Assembly: GCA_963824225.1 (NCBI GenBank)
Contig: CAWGOF010000003.1
Span: 62,001 to 126,000, forward strand
Direction of reading: 5' to 3'
DNA length: 64,000 nucleotides
DNA from: CAWGOF01 sp963824225
GTDB lineage: Bacteria; Acidobacteriota; Polarisedimenticolia; Polarisedimenticolales; Polarisedimenticolaceae
Numbering within the stretch: position 1 is the stretch's first letter; each line of letters begins with the position of its first letter. Made by a program: the position numbers and the translations under genes. A model generated the notes under the pieces. The model was not told where the DNA came from. It searched no databases and saw only the letters and a list, made by a program, of their open reading frames with translations. Shown piece after piece: positions 44,222-54,559 of this stretch.

Positions 44222-45643
44222 ATGCCCGAAGACCGAATGCGCGGACGACGCGGCCCCGGTGGCGACCGCTCGCGGCCCAGGCGCCCGCAGCCCCACCCCG
44301 TGGCGCCGGCCGAGCCCGTGGACCTGCCCGAGAGCGAGCCGCAGGATCGTTCCGTGGCGGTGGCCGAGGGTCAGGCGCCGGAGAAGGTCGTCGACCTCAA
44401 CTCGCTGTACAAGATGGACAACCAGCACCTGCTCGCAGCGGCGAAGGAGCTCGGTCTCGAAGGTTCGACGTCCCTGCGCAAGCAGGAGCTGATCTTCGAG
44501 GTCATGAAGGCCCAATCCGAGCGCAGCGGGCTCGTGTTCGCCGAGGGTGTGCTGCAGATCCTGCAGGACGGCTACGGGTTCCTGCGCCATCCGGACTACA
44601 ACTATCTTCCGGGTCCGGACGACATCTACGTCTCGCCGTCGCAGATCAAGCGCTTCGGACTCACCACCGGTGACACCGTCTCGGGGCAGGTTCGACCGCC
44701 CAAGGCCGACGAGAACTACTTCGCGCTGATCAAGGTCCTGGCGGTCAACTTCGACGATCCCGACCGGATCCGCGACCGGATCTTCTTCGACAACCTGACC
44801 CCGCTGTACCCGCTCGAGAAGCTGCGGCTCGAGACACAGACGCAGAACGTGTCCGGGCGGATCCTCGATCTGCTGACCCCGATCGGCAAGGGCCAGCGCG
44901 GCCTGATCGTCGCGCCGCCGCGGACGGGCAAGACGATGCTGCTGCAGTCCCTGGCCAACTCGGTGACGCAGAACCACGCCGAGGTGTTCCTGATCGTCCT
45001 GCTGATCGACGAGCGGCCCGAGGAGGTCACGGACATGCAGCGCTCGGTCCAGGGCGAGGTCGTGGCTTCGACGTTCGACGAGCCGGCCCAGCAGCACGTG
45101 CACGTCGCCGAGATGGTGATCGAGAAGGCCAAGCGGCTCGTCGAGCACGGCAAGGACGTCGTGATCCTGCTCGACAGCATCACGCGCCTGGCGCGGGCGT
45201 ACAACACGGTGCAGCCGCCGTCGGGCAAGGTGCTGTCGGGCGGAATCGACGCCAACGCCCTTCAGCGGCCCAAGCGGTTCTTCGGCGCGGCGCGCAACAT
45301 CGAGGAGGGCGGCTCGCTGACGATCATGGCCACCGCGCTGATCGACACCGGCTCGCGGATGGACGACGTGATCTTCGAGGAGTTCAAGGGCACGGGCAAC
45401 ATGGAGATCCACCTCGATCGACGCCTGGTCGATCGGCGCGTGTTCCCGGCGATCGACATCGAGCGCTCCGGAACGCGCAAGGAAGAGCTGCTCCTGGCCA
45501 AGGAGACGCTCAACAAGGTGTGGATTCTGCGCAAGATCCTCAACCAGATGTCGCCCGTCGAAGCGATGGAGCTCCTGATCGACAAGCTGTCGAAGAGCAA
45601 GGACAACGCCGATTTCCTGCGGATGATGCAGAGCCCGAACTAA
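44222..45643 (+). CDS. rho: Transcription termination factor Rho
   Basis: 473 aa hexameric RNA helicase. ATG 44222 follows GAGGAGGC. A basic/acidic N-terminal extension (1-55) precedes the Rho N-terminal SAP-like part (LYKMDNQHLLAAAKELGLEGS), the RNA-binding cold-shock fold (GFLRHPDYNYLPGPDDIYVSPSQIKRFGLTTGD), Walker A APPRTGKTMLL, VLLIDERPEEVTDM, and the C-terminal SRLARAYNT-like and GTGNMEIHLDRRL motifs. The 143-bp leader between the upstream stop and the ATG holds no supported ORF; rho leaders often autoregulate. Confidence 0.97.
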   Translation: MPEDRMRGRRGPGGDRSRPRRPQPHPVAPAEPVDLPESEPQDRSVAVAEGQAPEKVVDLNSLYKMDNQHLLAAAKELGLEGSTSLRKQELIFEVMKAQSERSGLVFAEGVLQILQDGYGFLRHPDYNYLPGPDDIYVSPSQIKRFGLTTGDTVSGQVRPPKADENYFALIKVLAVNFDDPDRIRDRIFFDNLTPLYPLEKLRLETQTQNVSGRILDLLTPIGKGQRGLIVAPPRTGKTMLLQSLANSVTQNHAEVFLIVLLIDERPEEVTDMQRSVQGEVVASTFDEPAQQHVHVAEMVIEKAKRLVEHGKDVVILLDSITRLARAYNTVQPPSGKVLSGGIDANALQRPKRFFGAARNIEEGGSLTIMATALIDTGSRMDDVIFEEFKGTGNMEIHLDRRLVDRRVFPAIDIERSGTRKEELLLAKETLNKVWILRKILNQMSPVEAMELLIDKLSKSKDNADFLRMMQSPN

Positions 45644-45645
45644 GT

Positions 45646-46134
45646 CTAGTTCTGGCCGCCCTCGATCCCCACGAGCTCGACCTTGAACGTCAAGAGTGCC
45701 CCGGGTGGGATGACCCCGGGGTAGCCCCGGTCGCCGTAGGCGATCTCGGACGGACAGTACAGCGTGGCCATGCCGCCGGGCTTCAGCAGCTGTAGCCCCT
45801 CCGTCCAGCAAGCGATGACACGATTCAGAGCGAAGGTTGCCGGCTGGCCGCGCTTGTAGGAGCTGTCGAACTCCTCGCCGTTGAGCAGCGTGCCGCTGTA
45901 GTGGACCTTGACGGTGTCGCTGGCCGAGGGGCTCGTCCCCTCTCCGGGGTGCGCGATCTTGATTCGCAGCCCGCTCGCCTTCTTCTGCACGCCCTCTTGC
46001 GCATCCAGCTGGGCCAGGAACTCGGTGCCCTTCTGCCGCTCGGCGGCCGGATCGGGCTTGGCCGGCTCTTCGGCGACCGCGAGCGCTGCGGCGAACAGCA
46101 CGGCAGCGAGAACGGCGATCCACGTTCGGCTCAT
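45646..46134 (-). CDS. FKBP-type peptidyl-prolyl isomerase (exported)
   Basis: 162 aa from ATG 46134. A Sec signal (TWIAVLAAVLFAAALAVAEE) is followed by a short helical part (ERQKGTEFLAQLDAQEGVQKKASGLRIKI) and an FKBP domain (VKVHYSGTLLNGEEFDSSYKRGQPATFALN, WTEGLQLLKPGGMATLYCPSEIAYGDRGYPGVIPPGALLTFKVELVGI). It resembles the Mip/FkpA class of periplasmic folding helpers. It lies 2 bp from rho, tail to tail, on the other strand. Confidence 0.93.
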   Translation of the reverse strand: MSRTWIAVLAAVLFAAALAVAEEPAKPDPAAERQKGTEFLAQLDAQEGVQKKASGLRIKIAHPGEGTSPSASDTVKVHYSGTLLNGEEFDSSYKRGQPATFALNRVIACWTEGLQLLKPGGMATLYCPSEIAYGDRGYPGVIPPGALLTFKVELVGIEGGQN

Positions 46135-46204
46135 GCGATCTCCTTCGCGCTCGGACGTCGAGCGACCGCGCCTATCGTACATGGTGCTCCAGCCTTCGGC
46201 CGGC

Positions 46205-48329
46205 TCAGCCCACCTGCGCCAGGTCGAGTCGTCGGCGCCAGCGCCCGCCGAGGGCCGACAGGCGCAGCTCGGCCTCGCGCCTCGCGTCGGGCTCGGCGAC
46301 CGCGGCCCGCGCTTCCTCGCGTGCCGTCTCGAGCAGCTCCGGATCCCGCAGCACGGCGGCGAGGAACCGCAGGTCGCTCAGGCCGTGCTGCTGCGTGCCG
46401 AACACGGCGCCCGGACCGCGCAGGTCGAGGTCGCGCTCGGCGATGCGGAAGCCGTCGGTCGTCTGCTCGAGGATCGCCAGGCGCTCGCGCGCGGCACGCC
46501 CGCCCTCGTCGCCGACCATCAGCACGCAGTGCGACGCGGTCGGACCCCGGCCGACGCGCCCGCGCAGCTGGTGCAGCTGCGACAGCCCGAACCGCTCGGC
46601 GTGCTCGATGATCATCACGCTGGCGTTCGGCACGTCGACGCCGACCTCGATCACCGTCGTGGCCACGAGCGCGGCGACCTGGCCCTCGCGGAACGCGCGC
46701 ATCACCGCGTCCCTCTCGGCGGCCTTCATTCGCCCGTGCACCAGACCGATGCGCAGCCCGGGGAGCTCGCGCTCGAGCTCCGCGGCGTGGGCCGATCGCG
46801 GCCTTGAGGTCCTTGCCCTCCGTCTCCTCGACGAGCGGAACGACGACGTACGCCTGGCGCCCGCGCTCGAGCTCGAGCCGCAGCCGCTCGTAGACGCGCT
46901 TGCGCTCGTCCTCCGTGCGCACGACGGTGCGCACCGGTGTGCGGCCGGGCGGGAGCTCGTCGATCACCGACAGGTCGAGATCGCCGTAGAGCGTCAGCGC
47001 CAGCGAGCGCGGGATCGGCGTCGCGGTCATCACCAGCACGTCGGGCCGCGTGCCCTTGGCCACGAGCGCGGCGCGTTGCAGCACGCCGAACCGGTGCTGC
47101 TCGTCGATGACGACGAGGCCCAGGCGCTGGAAGTCGACGCCACGCTCGAACAGCGCGTGCGTCCCGACGGCGAGACGGGCGAAGCCCGTGGCCAGGTCGG
47201 CGAACACGCGCCGGCGCTCGGGGGCCCGCAGCGATCCGTGCAGCAGGGCGACGCGGCAGTCGATCGATCCGCCGTCGAGGATCCGGCGCAGGCTCGCGTA
47301 GTGCTGCTCGGCAAGGATCTCGGTCGGCGCCAGCAGCGCGCCCTGCCAGCCGTTCTCGACGGCGACGAGCAGGGCCAGCACGGCGACGATCGTCTTCCCC
47401 GAGCCGACGTCGCCCTGGAGCAGCCGGTTCATCGGGTGCGGCGTGCGCAGGTCGGCGCCGATCTCGCGCACGCACGCGCTTCTGCGCATCGGTGAGCTTG
47501 AACGGCAGCATGCGCCGCGAGCTTGGTGCGCAGCGCGTCGGGGACCTCGTAGGCGATGCCGCGCACCGTGTGCGCGCAACCCCTCGCGGCGCAGCGCGAG
47601 CGCGAGCTGCAGCAGGAAGATCTCCTCGAACGCGAGCGAGCGCTGGGCCGCGGTGCACCCGGCCTCGAGCGCCGACGGATCGGCCGTCGCCGGCGGAAAG
47701 TGGATCTCGCGCAGCGCGCGCAGACGCGCGAGCAGGCCGTGGCGGCAGGTCACGTCGGCCGGGACCGTCTCGCCCAGCGAGCTCGGATCGAGATCCTGCA
47801 GGGCCTCGAACGTCAGGCGCCGCACGCGTCGCGACGTGAGGTCGCCGAGCTTGCGATACACGGGGACGATGCGCCCGGTGTGGATCCCCTCCCCGTCCTC
47901 CTCGTCCAGGATCTCGTAGTCCGGGTTCTCGAGCGCGAGCCCGCGCCGCCCGTGGGTTGCCGCGCCGAACAGCACCGCATGGCGTCCGGCCGCGAGCACA
48001 CGCGCCAGGTACGGCTGGTTGTACCAGACGACGCGGCAGCGACCGCTCGGGTCGGCCACCTGGGCCTCGAAGATCGTGAAGCCCGGCCGCCGCGTGCGCA
48101 CGAGGCGCGACTCGACGATCTGCACGGCGAGCGTCGCCGGCGCTCCGCCGGGAGCGAGCTCGGCCAGACGATGGAACGACCGCCGGTCCTCGTAGCGGAA
48201 CGGCAGGATGTACAGCAGGTCCTCGACCGTGGCACAGCCGAGCGCCGCGAGCTGCTCCCCGCGTCGGGGTCCGACGCCCTTGAGGAAGCGCAGCTGCGTC
48301 TCGGCTCGGAGCATGCGACGGCCTGGCAT
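46205..48329 (-). CDS. recG: ATP-dependent DNA helicase RecG (multiple frameshifts)
   Basis: Replication-fork reversal helicase. The N-terminal wedge (FLKGVGPRRGEQLAALGCATVEDLLYILPFRYEDR), Walker A (NRLLQGDVGSGKTIVAVLAL), DEQHRFGVLQR, TATPIPRSLALTLYGDLDLS and, in another frame, VHGRMKAAERDAVMRAFREGQVAALVATTVIEVGVDVPNA, then RGRVGRG. Three single-base shifts are needed: two that compensate near 47490-47570 (the segment LPFKLTDAQKRV is in a different frame) and one near 46790. The corrected length is about 707 aa, normal for RecG. All other motifs are intact, which favours sequence errors over decay. Confidence 0.88.
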
Positions 48330-48341
48330 AATAGGACACCG

Positions 48342-49121
48342 ATGCTCGTGGGCCGGTCCGCCGTCGACGTCGTCCTCCCGGCGCTCGACGAGCGCGAGGC
48401 GATCGGCCTGGTCCTACGGGCGCTTCCGCCCGGCGTGCGCCGGGTGATCGTCGTGGACAACGGCTCGCGCGACGGCACAGGCGAGGTCGCCCGCGCCGCG
48501 GGTGCGCTCGTCGTGCACGAGCCGCGCCGCGGATACGGAAGCGCGTGCCTCGCGGGGCTGGCCGAGCTCGGGCGCCTCGGGCCGCCCGACGTCGTCGCGT
48601 TCCTCGACGCGGACTACAGCGACCATCCCGAAGAGCTGCCGCAGCTCGTGGAGCCGATCGTCGAGAATCGGGCGGATCTCGTCGTCGGATCGCGGATGCT
48701 GCGCCCCGACTCGCGCCGTGCGCTCACGCCGCAGGCCCGGTTCGGCAACCGTCTCGCGGCGTTCCTGCTGCGCCGACTCTACGGCCTCGAGGCCACCGAT
48801 CTCGGCCCGTTCCGCGCCGTGCGCTGGTCGACGCTCGCCCGACTGGGGATGCGCGATCCGGGCTTCGGCTGGACCGTCGAGATGCAGGCCAAGGCCGCGG
48901 TGACCGGCGCGCGGTACGCCGAGGTCGCGGTCTCGTACCGTCCACGCATCGGGCGCTCGAAGATCTCGGGGACGCTCGTCGGATCGGTCCGCGCGGGCGC
49001 GAAGATCCTGTGGACCCTGGCCCGCCTGCATCGTGGTGCGGAGATTGTTGCTCTGCGGCGGGCAGAAGGGCGAGATGATCGAGTGTGGGGGGTCGAGCAG
49101 CGTTCAGAACGCGAGCCGTAG
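48342..49121 (+). CDS. Family-2 glycosyltransferase
   Basis: 259 aa from ATG 48342. GT-A fold landmarks: VDVVLPALDEREAIGLVL, VIVVDNGSRDGTGEVARAAGALVVHEPRRGYGSACLAGLA, FLDADYSDHPEEL (DxD-like metal site), DLVVGSRML and LGPFRAVRW. This resembles dolichol-phosphate-mannose-synthase-like and polyprenyl glycosyltransferases; the donor and acceptor are unknown. It is divergent from recG. Its last 18 bp overlap the 3' end of the transposase on the other strand. Confidence 0.88.
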   Translation: MLVGRSAVDVVLPALDEREAIGLVLRALPPGVRRVIVVDNGSRDGTGEVARAAGALVVHEPRRGYGSACLAGLAELGRLGPPDVVAFLDADYSDHPEELPQLVEPIVENRADLVVGSRMLRPDSRRALTPQARFGNRLAAFLLRRLYGLEATDLGPFRAVRWSTLARLGMRDPGFGWTVEMQAKAAVTGARYAEVAVSYRPRIGRSKISGTLVGSVRAGAKILWTLARLHRGAEIVALRRAEGRDDRVWGVEQRSEREP

Positions 49122-50262
49122 GTCGTGCCGGGCATTGGACGGTAAACCGGGCGTGGTCCAGTCCCGACGGTAGATCTCGCTCCAGGATGGGGGCACAGGC
49201 AGGCGCTCAGGGAAGAGCCGCCTCGCGAGCAACCGCCTCCAGCTCCAGGGCTCGCGCGTCAGGCCCTTGCGCATCGCGGGCGTCGTCGGGTCAGGCTTGC
49301 GCTCAGACACGCCCTTGATGAAGTTGCGCCAGCCGCAGAACAGGAAGATCCGGTCGAGCGCCGCGACAATGCGCCGCGGAAAGGCGATCGTCTCGCGGTG
49401 ATGGTGGGCCAGGCAGTGGCGGAGCAATGCATGGAGCAGGTCGTTGGCAAACATCGCCTGGTCGCGCGCGATCGCCTGGGGCGAGCGCGGGGCGCCCTTG
49501 GGCCCCCGCTCGGGGTTGGGCAGGACGACGTGCTCGATACGGCTCTCGAGTCCTCGTCGGCGGATCGCTCGAGCGTACGCTTCGGGGTCATCGGTCAGGA
49601 TCGCGAGGCGGGTTTGTTGGGGCCCGAAACGCAAGCGTAGCTCGAGCAATCGAGCGGCCGAGCCCTCGTAGCCGCCGCGGATGTCGCGGTCGGGTCGGCC
49701 CTGGCGGCGAAGCTCCTGGAAGGTCGAGCGGCGCCCGGTACGCCAGTGCGTATTGGCGTCGACACCGTAGACGAACCAGGACTCGCGGCCAACCAGCGTG
49801 CCGACGGCGATCGGCTGATCCTGTGTACCCTCAAACGGTGTGGTCGAGGATCGTGTCCTCGGTATCGGTGCTCGGCAGATGAAGGAGCGCCAGGACCTGG
49901 AGCAGCTGGGCGTGTCGACCGAGGCGAGCCGAGAGCCGTGTGACGGTCGACGGGGCGCAGCCGACCATGCGAGCGATCTGGCGGTGGGCGGCACCGTTGA
50001 CGAGTCCGTGGGCCACGGGGACAAGCAGCTCGGGGCGTTTCAGGAAGTACGAAGTGGCGAACGACTGCTTGGAGAACGACCGGTGGCAGGTGTGGCAGCG
50101 GTAGCGCGGAACGCAGCGGCCGTCGGCTCGCACGTAGGAGCCGTCCCGCTTGTAGGAGAAGCACCTCGGATCGGGCTGACGGTGCTGGAAGCAGGTCCGA
50201 TGGGGGCAGAACGGGGGTGCGAAGCGCCGTTGGATCTCGAGTGGCTGAATTGGCCAGTGCAC
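49104..50262 (-). pseudogene. Transposase with N-terminal zinc finger (frameshifted)
   Basis: Two frames together encode about 386 codons. The 5' frame (49831-50262) has a treble-Cys zinc ribbon (FCPHRTC..., RYRCHTCHRSFSKQSFATSYFLKRPELL) and a helix-turn-helix (HRQIARMVGCAPSTVTRLSARLG). A one-base shift near 49835-49850 joins the second frame (FEGTQDQPIAVGTLVGRESWFVYGVDANTH, LAILTDDPEAYARAI, PKGAPRSPQAIARDQAMFANDLLH). The order resembles IS1/IS1595-like transposases. Clear inverted repeats were not found. It is a single lone copy in core DNA. Confidence 0.6.
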
Positions 50263-50418
50263 GTCGGAGAATCGAGCAGGCAGCGTGCCGAGGCGTGGGA
50301 CTGAAACGGCCGGGAAACCGAAACCTCAGGCAGCCACGTGCTCATCTGTGGTCAGCGACAGGTCCGTGCCCGACCGCCCGCGAGCGCACGCGAGCAACAC
50401 TCTCCGCACCACGATGGG

Positions 50419-50886
50419 CTACTTCGGGTCGTGGAGCGTGCGTAGGGTCAGGATCTCGAACCGCTTCTCGCCCGACGGGATGCGCACGCACACCTCGTCG
50501 CCCGGCGCACGGCCCACGAGACCCTGTCCGATCGGCGAGGCGATCGAGATCCAGCCGGCCTCGAGGTCGGCGACCTCGGGGAACACGAGCTCGTAGGTCA
50601 GCTCCTCGTCCGTATCGAGGTTGAGCAGCGTGATCTTCGACCCGATGCCCACGCGATCGCGGGGGACCGCCGACAGGTTGATCGCGTTCAGCTCGGACAG
50701 CCGCTGGCGCAGCTGGCCGATGCGGGCCCGCACGTAGGTCTGCCGCTCGAGCGCGGCCTTGTACTCGGCGTTCTCGCGCAGGTCGCCCATGGCCACGGCC
50801 GTGCGGATCTCGCGCGGCAGCTCGATCCGATACTCGTGCTCGAGCTTGCGCAGCTCGGTCTCGATCAGCTCGCGGACCTCCCGCAC
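50419..50886 (-). CDS. greA: Transcription elongation factor GreA/GreB family
   Basis: 155 aa from GTG 50886 (GGGGAG upstream); the longer frame upstream has no domain. An N-terminal coiled coil with acidic tip (VRELIETELRKLEHEYRIELPREIRTAVAMGDLRENAEYKAALERQTYVRARIGQLRQRL) and the C-terminal FKBP-like part (VGIGSKITLLNLDTDEELTYELVFPEVADLEAGWISIASPIGQGLVGRAPGDEV) match GreA. It rescues backtracked RNA polymerase by stimulating transcript cleavage. Confidence 0.92.
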   Translation of the reverse strand: MREVRELIETELRKLEHEYRIELPREIRTAVAMGDLRENAEYKAALERQTYVRARIGQLRQRLSELNAINLSAVPRDRVGIGSKITLLNLDTDEELTYELVFPEVADLEAGWISIASPIGQGLVGRAPGDEVCVRIPSGEKRFEILTLRTLHDPK

Positions 50887-51040
50887 GTCGGCTCCCCCAC
50901 GCGCACCGGAAAAATGCGCCCGGAGAATGTATACGGGGAGGGTGCCGGCGGGCAAACAGTGGACCGAGCGGACTCCTAGCTTCATTGACATGACGCTCGA
51001 CCCGCCTCTACCATGCCGACCGGCAGGAGGGCCGACCGCA

Positions 51041-51484
51041 GTGGACCGCAAGCGCCTGAAATTCCTCATTCTTGGCTGCGGAATCGTGGCCACGATGGGT
51101 GGTCTGCTGATCGTCGCGATGAGCGGGGGCGCGACCTACTACCTGACCGTGGCCGAGTTCGTGGCCCACCCCGAGCGTGGCACCGCCGGGCTGCGCATCA
51201 ATGGCAAGGTCGACACGGGCTCGATCGTCCGTGCCGCGACGGGTCAGGACGTGACGTTCGTCATGACCGACGGCACCGCGCTGTTGCCCATCCGCTACCA
51301 CGGCATCGTGCCCAACACGTTCGTCGACGAGGCCAACGTCGTGGTCGAGGGCCAGCTGGCCGCGGACGGGACGTTCGACGCCCATACCCTGCTGGCCAAG
51401 TGTCCGTCCAAGTACGAAGCCGCGCTCGAGGACGGCCAGCCGATGCCCGATCACACCGACCTCGTTCCGCGTCCATCGAACTGA
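51041..51484 (+). CDS. ccmE: Cytochrome c maturation haem chaperone CcmE, CXXXY type
   Basis: 147 aa from GTG 51041, chosen because AGGAGG lies about 9 bp upstream. One membrane anchor (about 8-30) is followed by the OB-fold (YYLTVAEFVAHPERGTAGLRINGKVDTGSI, VTFVMTDGTALLPIRYHGIVPNTFVDEANVVVEGQLAADGTFDAHTLLAK). The haem site is C121-P-S-K-Y125. Most bacteria have His-x3-Tyr here; the Cys-x3-Tyr variant is known from Desulfovibrio and archaea. First gene of the ccm operon; ccmF starts 2 bp later. It receives haem from CcmC and passes it to CcmF. Confidence 0.92.
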   Translation: MDRKRLKFLILGCGIVATMGGLLIVAMSGGATYYLTVAEFVAHPERGTAGLRINGKVDTGSIVRAATGQDVTFVMTDGTALLPIRYHGIVPNTFVDEANVVVEGQLAADGTFDAHTLLAKCPSKYEAALEDGQPMPDHTDLVPRPSN

Positions 51485-51486
51485 CC

Positions 51487-53737
51487 GTGTTGCGCGACCT
51501 GACGAACTCGATCGGTCACTGGGGACTGTTCGTCGCGCTCGTCTGTGCGGCGTGGTCCGTCGTCGCCGCGCTCCTCGGGGCGCGCGTCCGCGGCCGCGGG
51601 CTGCAGCTCAGCGCCGAGCGCGCCGTGCTGGCGACGTTCGGCCTGTTGTCCCTCGCCGCCGCGTGTCTCGTCTCGGGCTTCCTGGCCGACGACTTCCGGC
51701 TGGACTACGTGTACCACTACTCCAGCTCGTCCCAGCCTCTGCCGTACAAGATCGGCGCGCTGTGGGGTGGCCAGGCCGGGAGCCTGCTGCTGTGGGTGCT
51801 GTTCCTCTCGGCCATGTCCTCATTCATGGTGTGGACCAATCGGCGCAAGAACCGGGCACTGATGCCGTGGGCCACGGCCGTGGTCGGCGCAACGACCACG
51901 TTCTTTCTCGTCCTGCTGAACTTCATCGAGCCACCTTTCTTGACCTCGGCCATGCGCCCCGACGGCGTCGGGCTGAACCCGCAGCTCAAGAACTACTGGA
52001 TGATGATCCACCCGCCGTGCCTGTACCTGGGCTACGTCGGGTTCACGGTCCCGTTCGCGTTCGGCATCGCCGCCCTCGTGACCCGCAGGACCGGCGACAT
52101 CTGGTTCCGCACGACCCGCCGCTGGACCGTGTTCGCCTGGTTCTTCCTCGGCACGGGCATCCTTCTCGGCGCGTACTGGGCGTACATCGAGCTGGGATGG
52201 GGCGGCTACTGGGCCTGGGATCCGGTCGAGAACGCGTCGCTCATGCCCTGGCTCACCGGCACGGCGTTCCTGCACTCCGTGATGATCCAGGAGCGCAAGG
52301 GCATGCTCAAGGTGTGGAACGCGCTGCTCGTGATCCTGACGTTCTCGCTGTCGATCTTCGGCACGTTCCTGACGCGGAGCGGCATCCTGTCGTCCGTGCA
52401 CTCGTTCGCCACGTCGGACATCGGCCCGGCGTTCGGTGTGTTCCTGGCCCTCGTGTTCTTCGGCTCGCTCCTGCTCCTCGTGTCGCGCCTGGACAGCCTG
52501 CGCACCGAGCACCGCCTCGAGTCGCTCCTGTCGCGCGAATCGTCGTTCCTGTTCAACAACCTGATCCTCGTCGGGATGGCGATCACGGTGCTGTTCTTGA
52601 CCACGTTCCCGCTGTTGTCCGAGCTGGCGACGGGGCGCAAGGTCACGATGGGTCCGCCGATCTTCAACCTGGTCAACATCCCGTGGGCCTTGCTGCTGCT
52701 GACGCTCGTGGGCATCGGCCCGTTGATCGCCTGGCGCAAGGCCAGCCGCGAGAACCTGCTGCGGAGCTTCGTCCTCCCCGGCCTCGTCGGCACGTGGGTC
52801 CTGCTGCTGCTGTTGATTCTCGACGCGCGGGCGTACGTCGCCGCGTCGGGCGCCGTCCTCGCCGCCGTTTCTCGGCTCGACGTCCAGGCCGCGTTCTCCG
52901 CGCTCAAGACGTTCTACCCGGCGATCACGCTTCGGCCTCGGCGCGTTCGTGCTCGCCACCGTGACGATCGAGTTCTGGCGCGGGGCGCGGGTGCGCGTCC
53001 TCAACTACGGCGAATCGGCAGCCGTGGCCCTCGGACGCCTGGTGTGGCGCAACAAGCGGCGCTACGGCGGGTACATCGTGCACGTCGGCATCGTGCTCGT
53101 GTTCTTCGGCGTCGCCGCCTCCGGGGCATACCAGATCGAAACGGTGCGCGAGCTCGCGCCGGGCGAGCCGCTGCAGGTCGAGGACTACCTGCTGCGCTAC
53201 GACGGCTACCGCCTCGTGGCCCACGACGACTACTTCGGCGCGCAGGCCACGCTGTCGCTGTTCGAGGCGGCGACGGGCAAGCCGATCGGCCAGCTCGAGA
53301 CCGAGCAGCGGTTCCATCCGAACATGATGGTCCCCGAGCTACGCGAGGCGTTCCAGCACGTGAAAGCGCTCGGCGCAGCGAAGTCGCCACAGTACCAGGA
53401 CGGCGTCGCGGCGCTGTATCGCCTCGTCCCGCTGCTCGAGCGCCAGGCGGGCCGGGAGGTCAAGACGCTGTCGACCGAGGTGGGCATCCACTCGTCGATG
53501 TCTCCGCTCGCGGCCTCGCGGTTCGCGGAGGACGTGTACGTGATCCCGCTGGCCATCGATGCGGCGACGGGGCGCGCCAATTTCCGCGTGTTCGTCAACC
53601 CGATGGTCAACTTCCTGTGGCTCGGCGGGCTCGTGTTCGTGCTCGGCGCGCATCTGGCCGTGCTGCCCGATGCCCGCGAGCGGCGGCGTCTCGACGCGGC
53701 GATGGCCCTCGAGGAGCGATCCGTTGCCGTCGCGTGA
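51487..53737 (+). CDS. ccmF: Cytochrome c haem lyase subunit CcmF (frameshifted)
   Basis: Large membrane protein that attaches haem to apocytochromes. GTG 51487. The WWD motif is WGGYWAWDPVENASLMPWL near residue 245; SSQPLPYKIGALWGGQAGSLLLWVLFLS and TFLTRSGILSSVHSFA are also typical. One extra base near 52928 (CTTCGG for CTCGG) moves the frame. The C-terminal part (FVLATVTIEFWRGARVRV, RYGGYIVHVGIVLVFFGVAASGAYQIE, VFVNPMVNFLWLGGLVFVLGAHLAVLPD) is in the next frame. Removing it gives 749 aa, in the usual range. Probably a sequence error. Confidence 0.9.
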
Positions 53738-54215
53738 CCGGTCGCGCGCGCGACCTGCGGCGCTGGCCGTCGCCGTGATCCTCGCCGTCGTCCCGGTCGC
53801 TCTCGCGTCGGGCGCCGCCGAGTACGAGCACGCGGCGAAGACGATCCTGTGCGACTGCGGCTGTCATCCACAGTCGGTCCACGATTGCGCGTGCTCGCGC
53901 GCCGCCGAGATGCGGGACGAGATCCGGGCGCTCGTCGACCAGGGCCAGTCGGGTGAGCAGGTGATCGCGCGCTACGTCGCCGAGCACGGAGAGTCGATCC
54001 GCATCGCGCCCGTGGCCCGGGGGTTCAACCTGCTGGCGTGGATCGGTCCGCTCGCCGGGCTCGTCGTGGCCCTGGTGACGATCTTGCTCGTGGCCCGCAG
54101 GTGGGCGGCGGCCGCCGCCGCCGCGAAGTCGGCCGCCGGTCCGGCCGCGCCGGTGCGGCCCGACGACGGAGCGTACCGCGAGCGGCTGCGCCGGGAGATC
54201 GAGGAGCTCCGGTGA
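53724..54215 (+). CDS. ccmH: CcmH-like thiol protein
   Basis: 163 aa from TTG 53724 (GAGGAG 7 bp upstream), inside the end of ccmF. A signal/anchor (AALAVAVILAVVPVALASG) is followed by an exposed Cys cluster ILCDCGCHPQSVHDCAC (C43, C45, C47, C55, C57), then EMRDEIRALVDQGQSGEQVIARYVAEHGESI and a second membrane helix (LLAWIGPLAGLVVALVTILLV). Standard CcmH has LRCxxC; this C-x-C-x-C form differs. Expected role: reduction of apocytochrome CXXCH thiols. Confidence 0.82.
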   Translation: MPSRDRSRARPAALAVAVILAVVPVALASGAAEYEHAAKTILCDCGCHPQSVHDCACSRAAEMRDEIRALVDQGQSGEQVIARYVAEHGESIRIAPVARGFNLLAWIGPLAGLVVALVTILLVARRWAAAAAAAKSAAGPAAPVRPDDGAYRERLRREIEELR

Positions 54216-54559
54216 CGGTGGTGCTCGTCCTGCTGCTGGCCTCGGCGGTCGTGGCGTTCGTCCTCGCGCCGCTGTTCCGGCGCGATGCCGCGGAGGCCGA
54301 GCGCGTCGGCGCGGTGCACAGCGAGGAGCGCGACCTGGCCAGCCGGCGCGAGATGCTGATCGCCGCGCTGCGCGACCTGGAGGACGACCGTGCGGCGCGC
54401 CGGATCGACGAGCCGGACTACGCCGAGCTCCACGCGAAGCTCTCGTCCGAGGCGGTCGACGTGATGCGCCAGCTCGACGCGATCGACGAGGCGCGCCGCG
54501 GCGTTCGTCCCGTCGCGGTGCCCTCCCCGCGGGCCGCCGCTCCGGAACCCCCGCCGTGA
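54212..54559 (+). CDS. CcmI-like membrane protein
   Basis: 115 aa from GTG 54212, overlapping the ccmH stop (GTGA). A single N-terminal helix (VVLVLLLASAVVAFVLAPLF) is followed by a charged helical region (EERDLASRREMLIAALRDLEDDRAARRIDEPDYAELHAKLSSEAVDVMRQL) and a Pro-rich end. It resembles the N-terminal half of CcmI, which presents apocytochromes; the TPR half is lacking. Position in the operon supports this. Confidence 0.65.
   Translation: MTVVLVLLLASAVVAFVLAPLFRRDAAEAERVGAVHSEERDLASRREMLIAALRDLEDDRAARRIDEPDYAELHAKLSSEAVDVMRQLDAIDEARRGVRPVAVPSPRAAAPEPPP

Noticed and set aside
43382..46123. 913-codon open frame on the minus strand
   Set aside because: It lies antisense to the DUF2064 gene, rho and their intergenic region, has no domain pattern, and is rich in Arg/His as expected of a GC-rich shadow frame.
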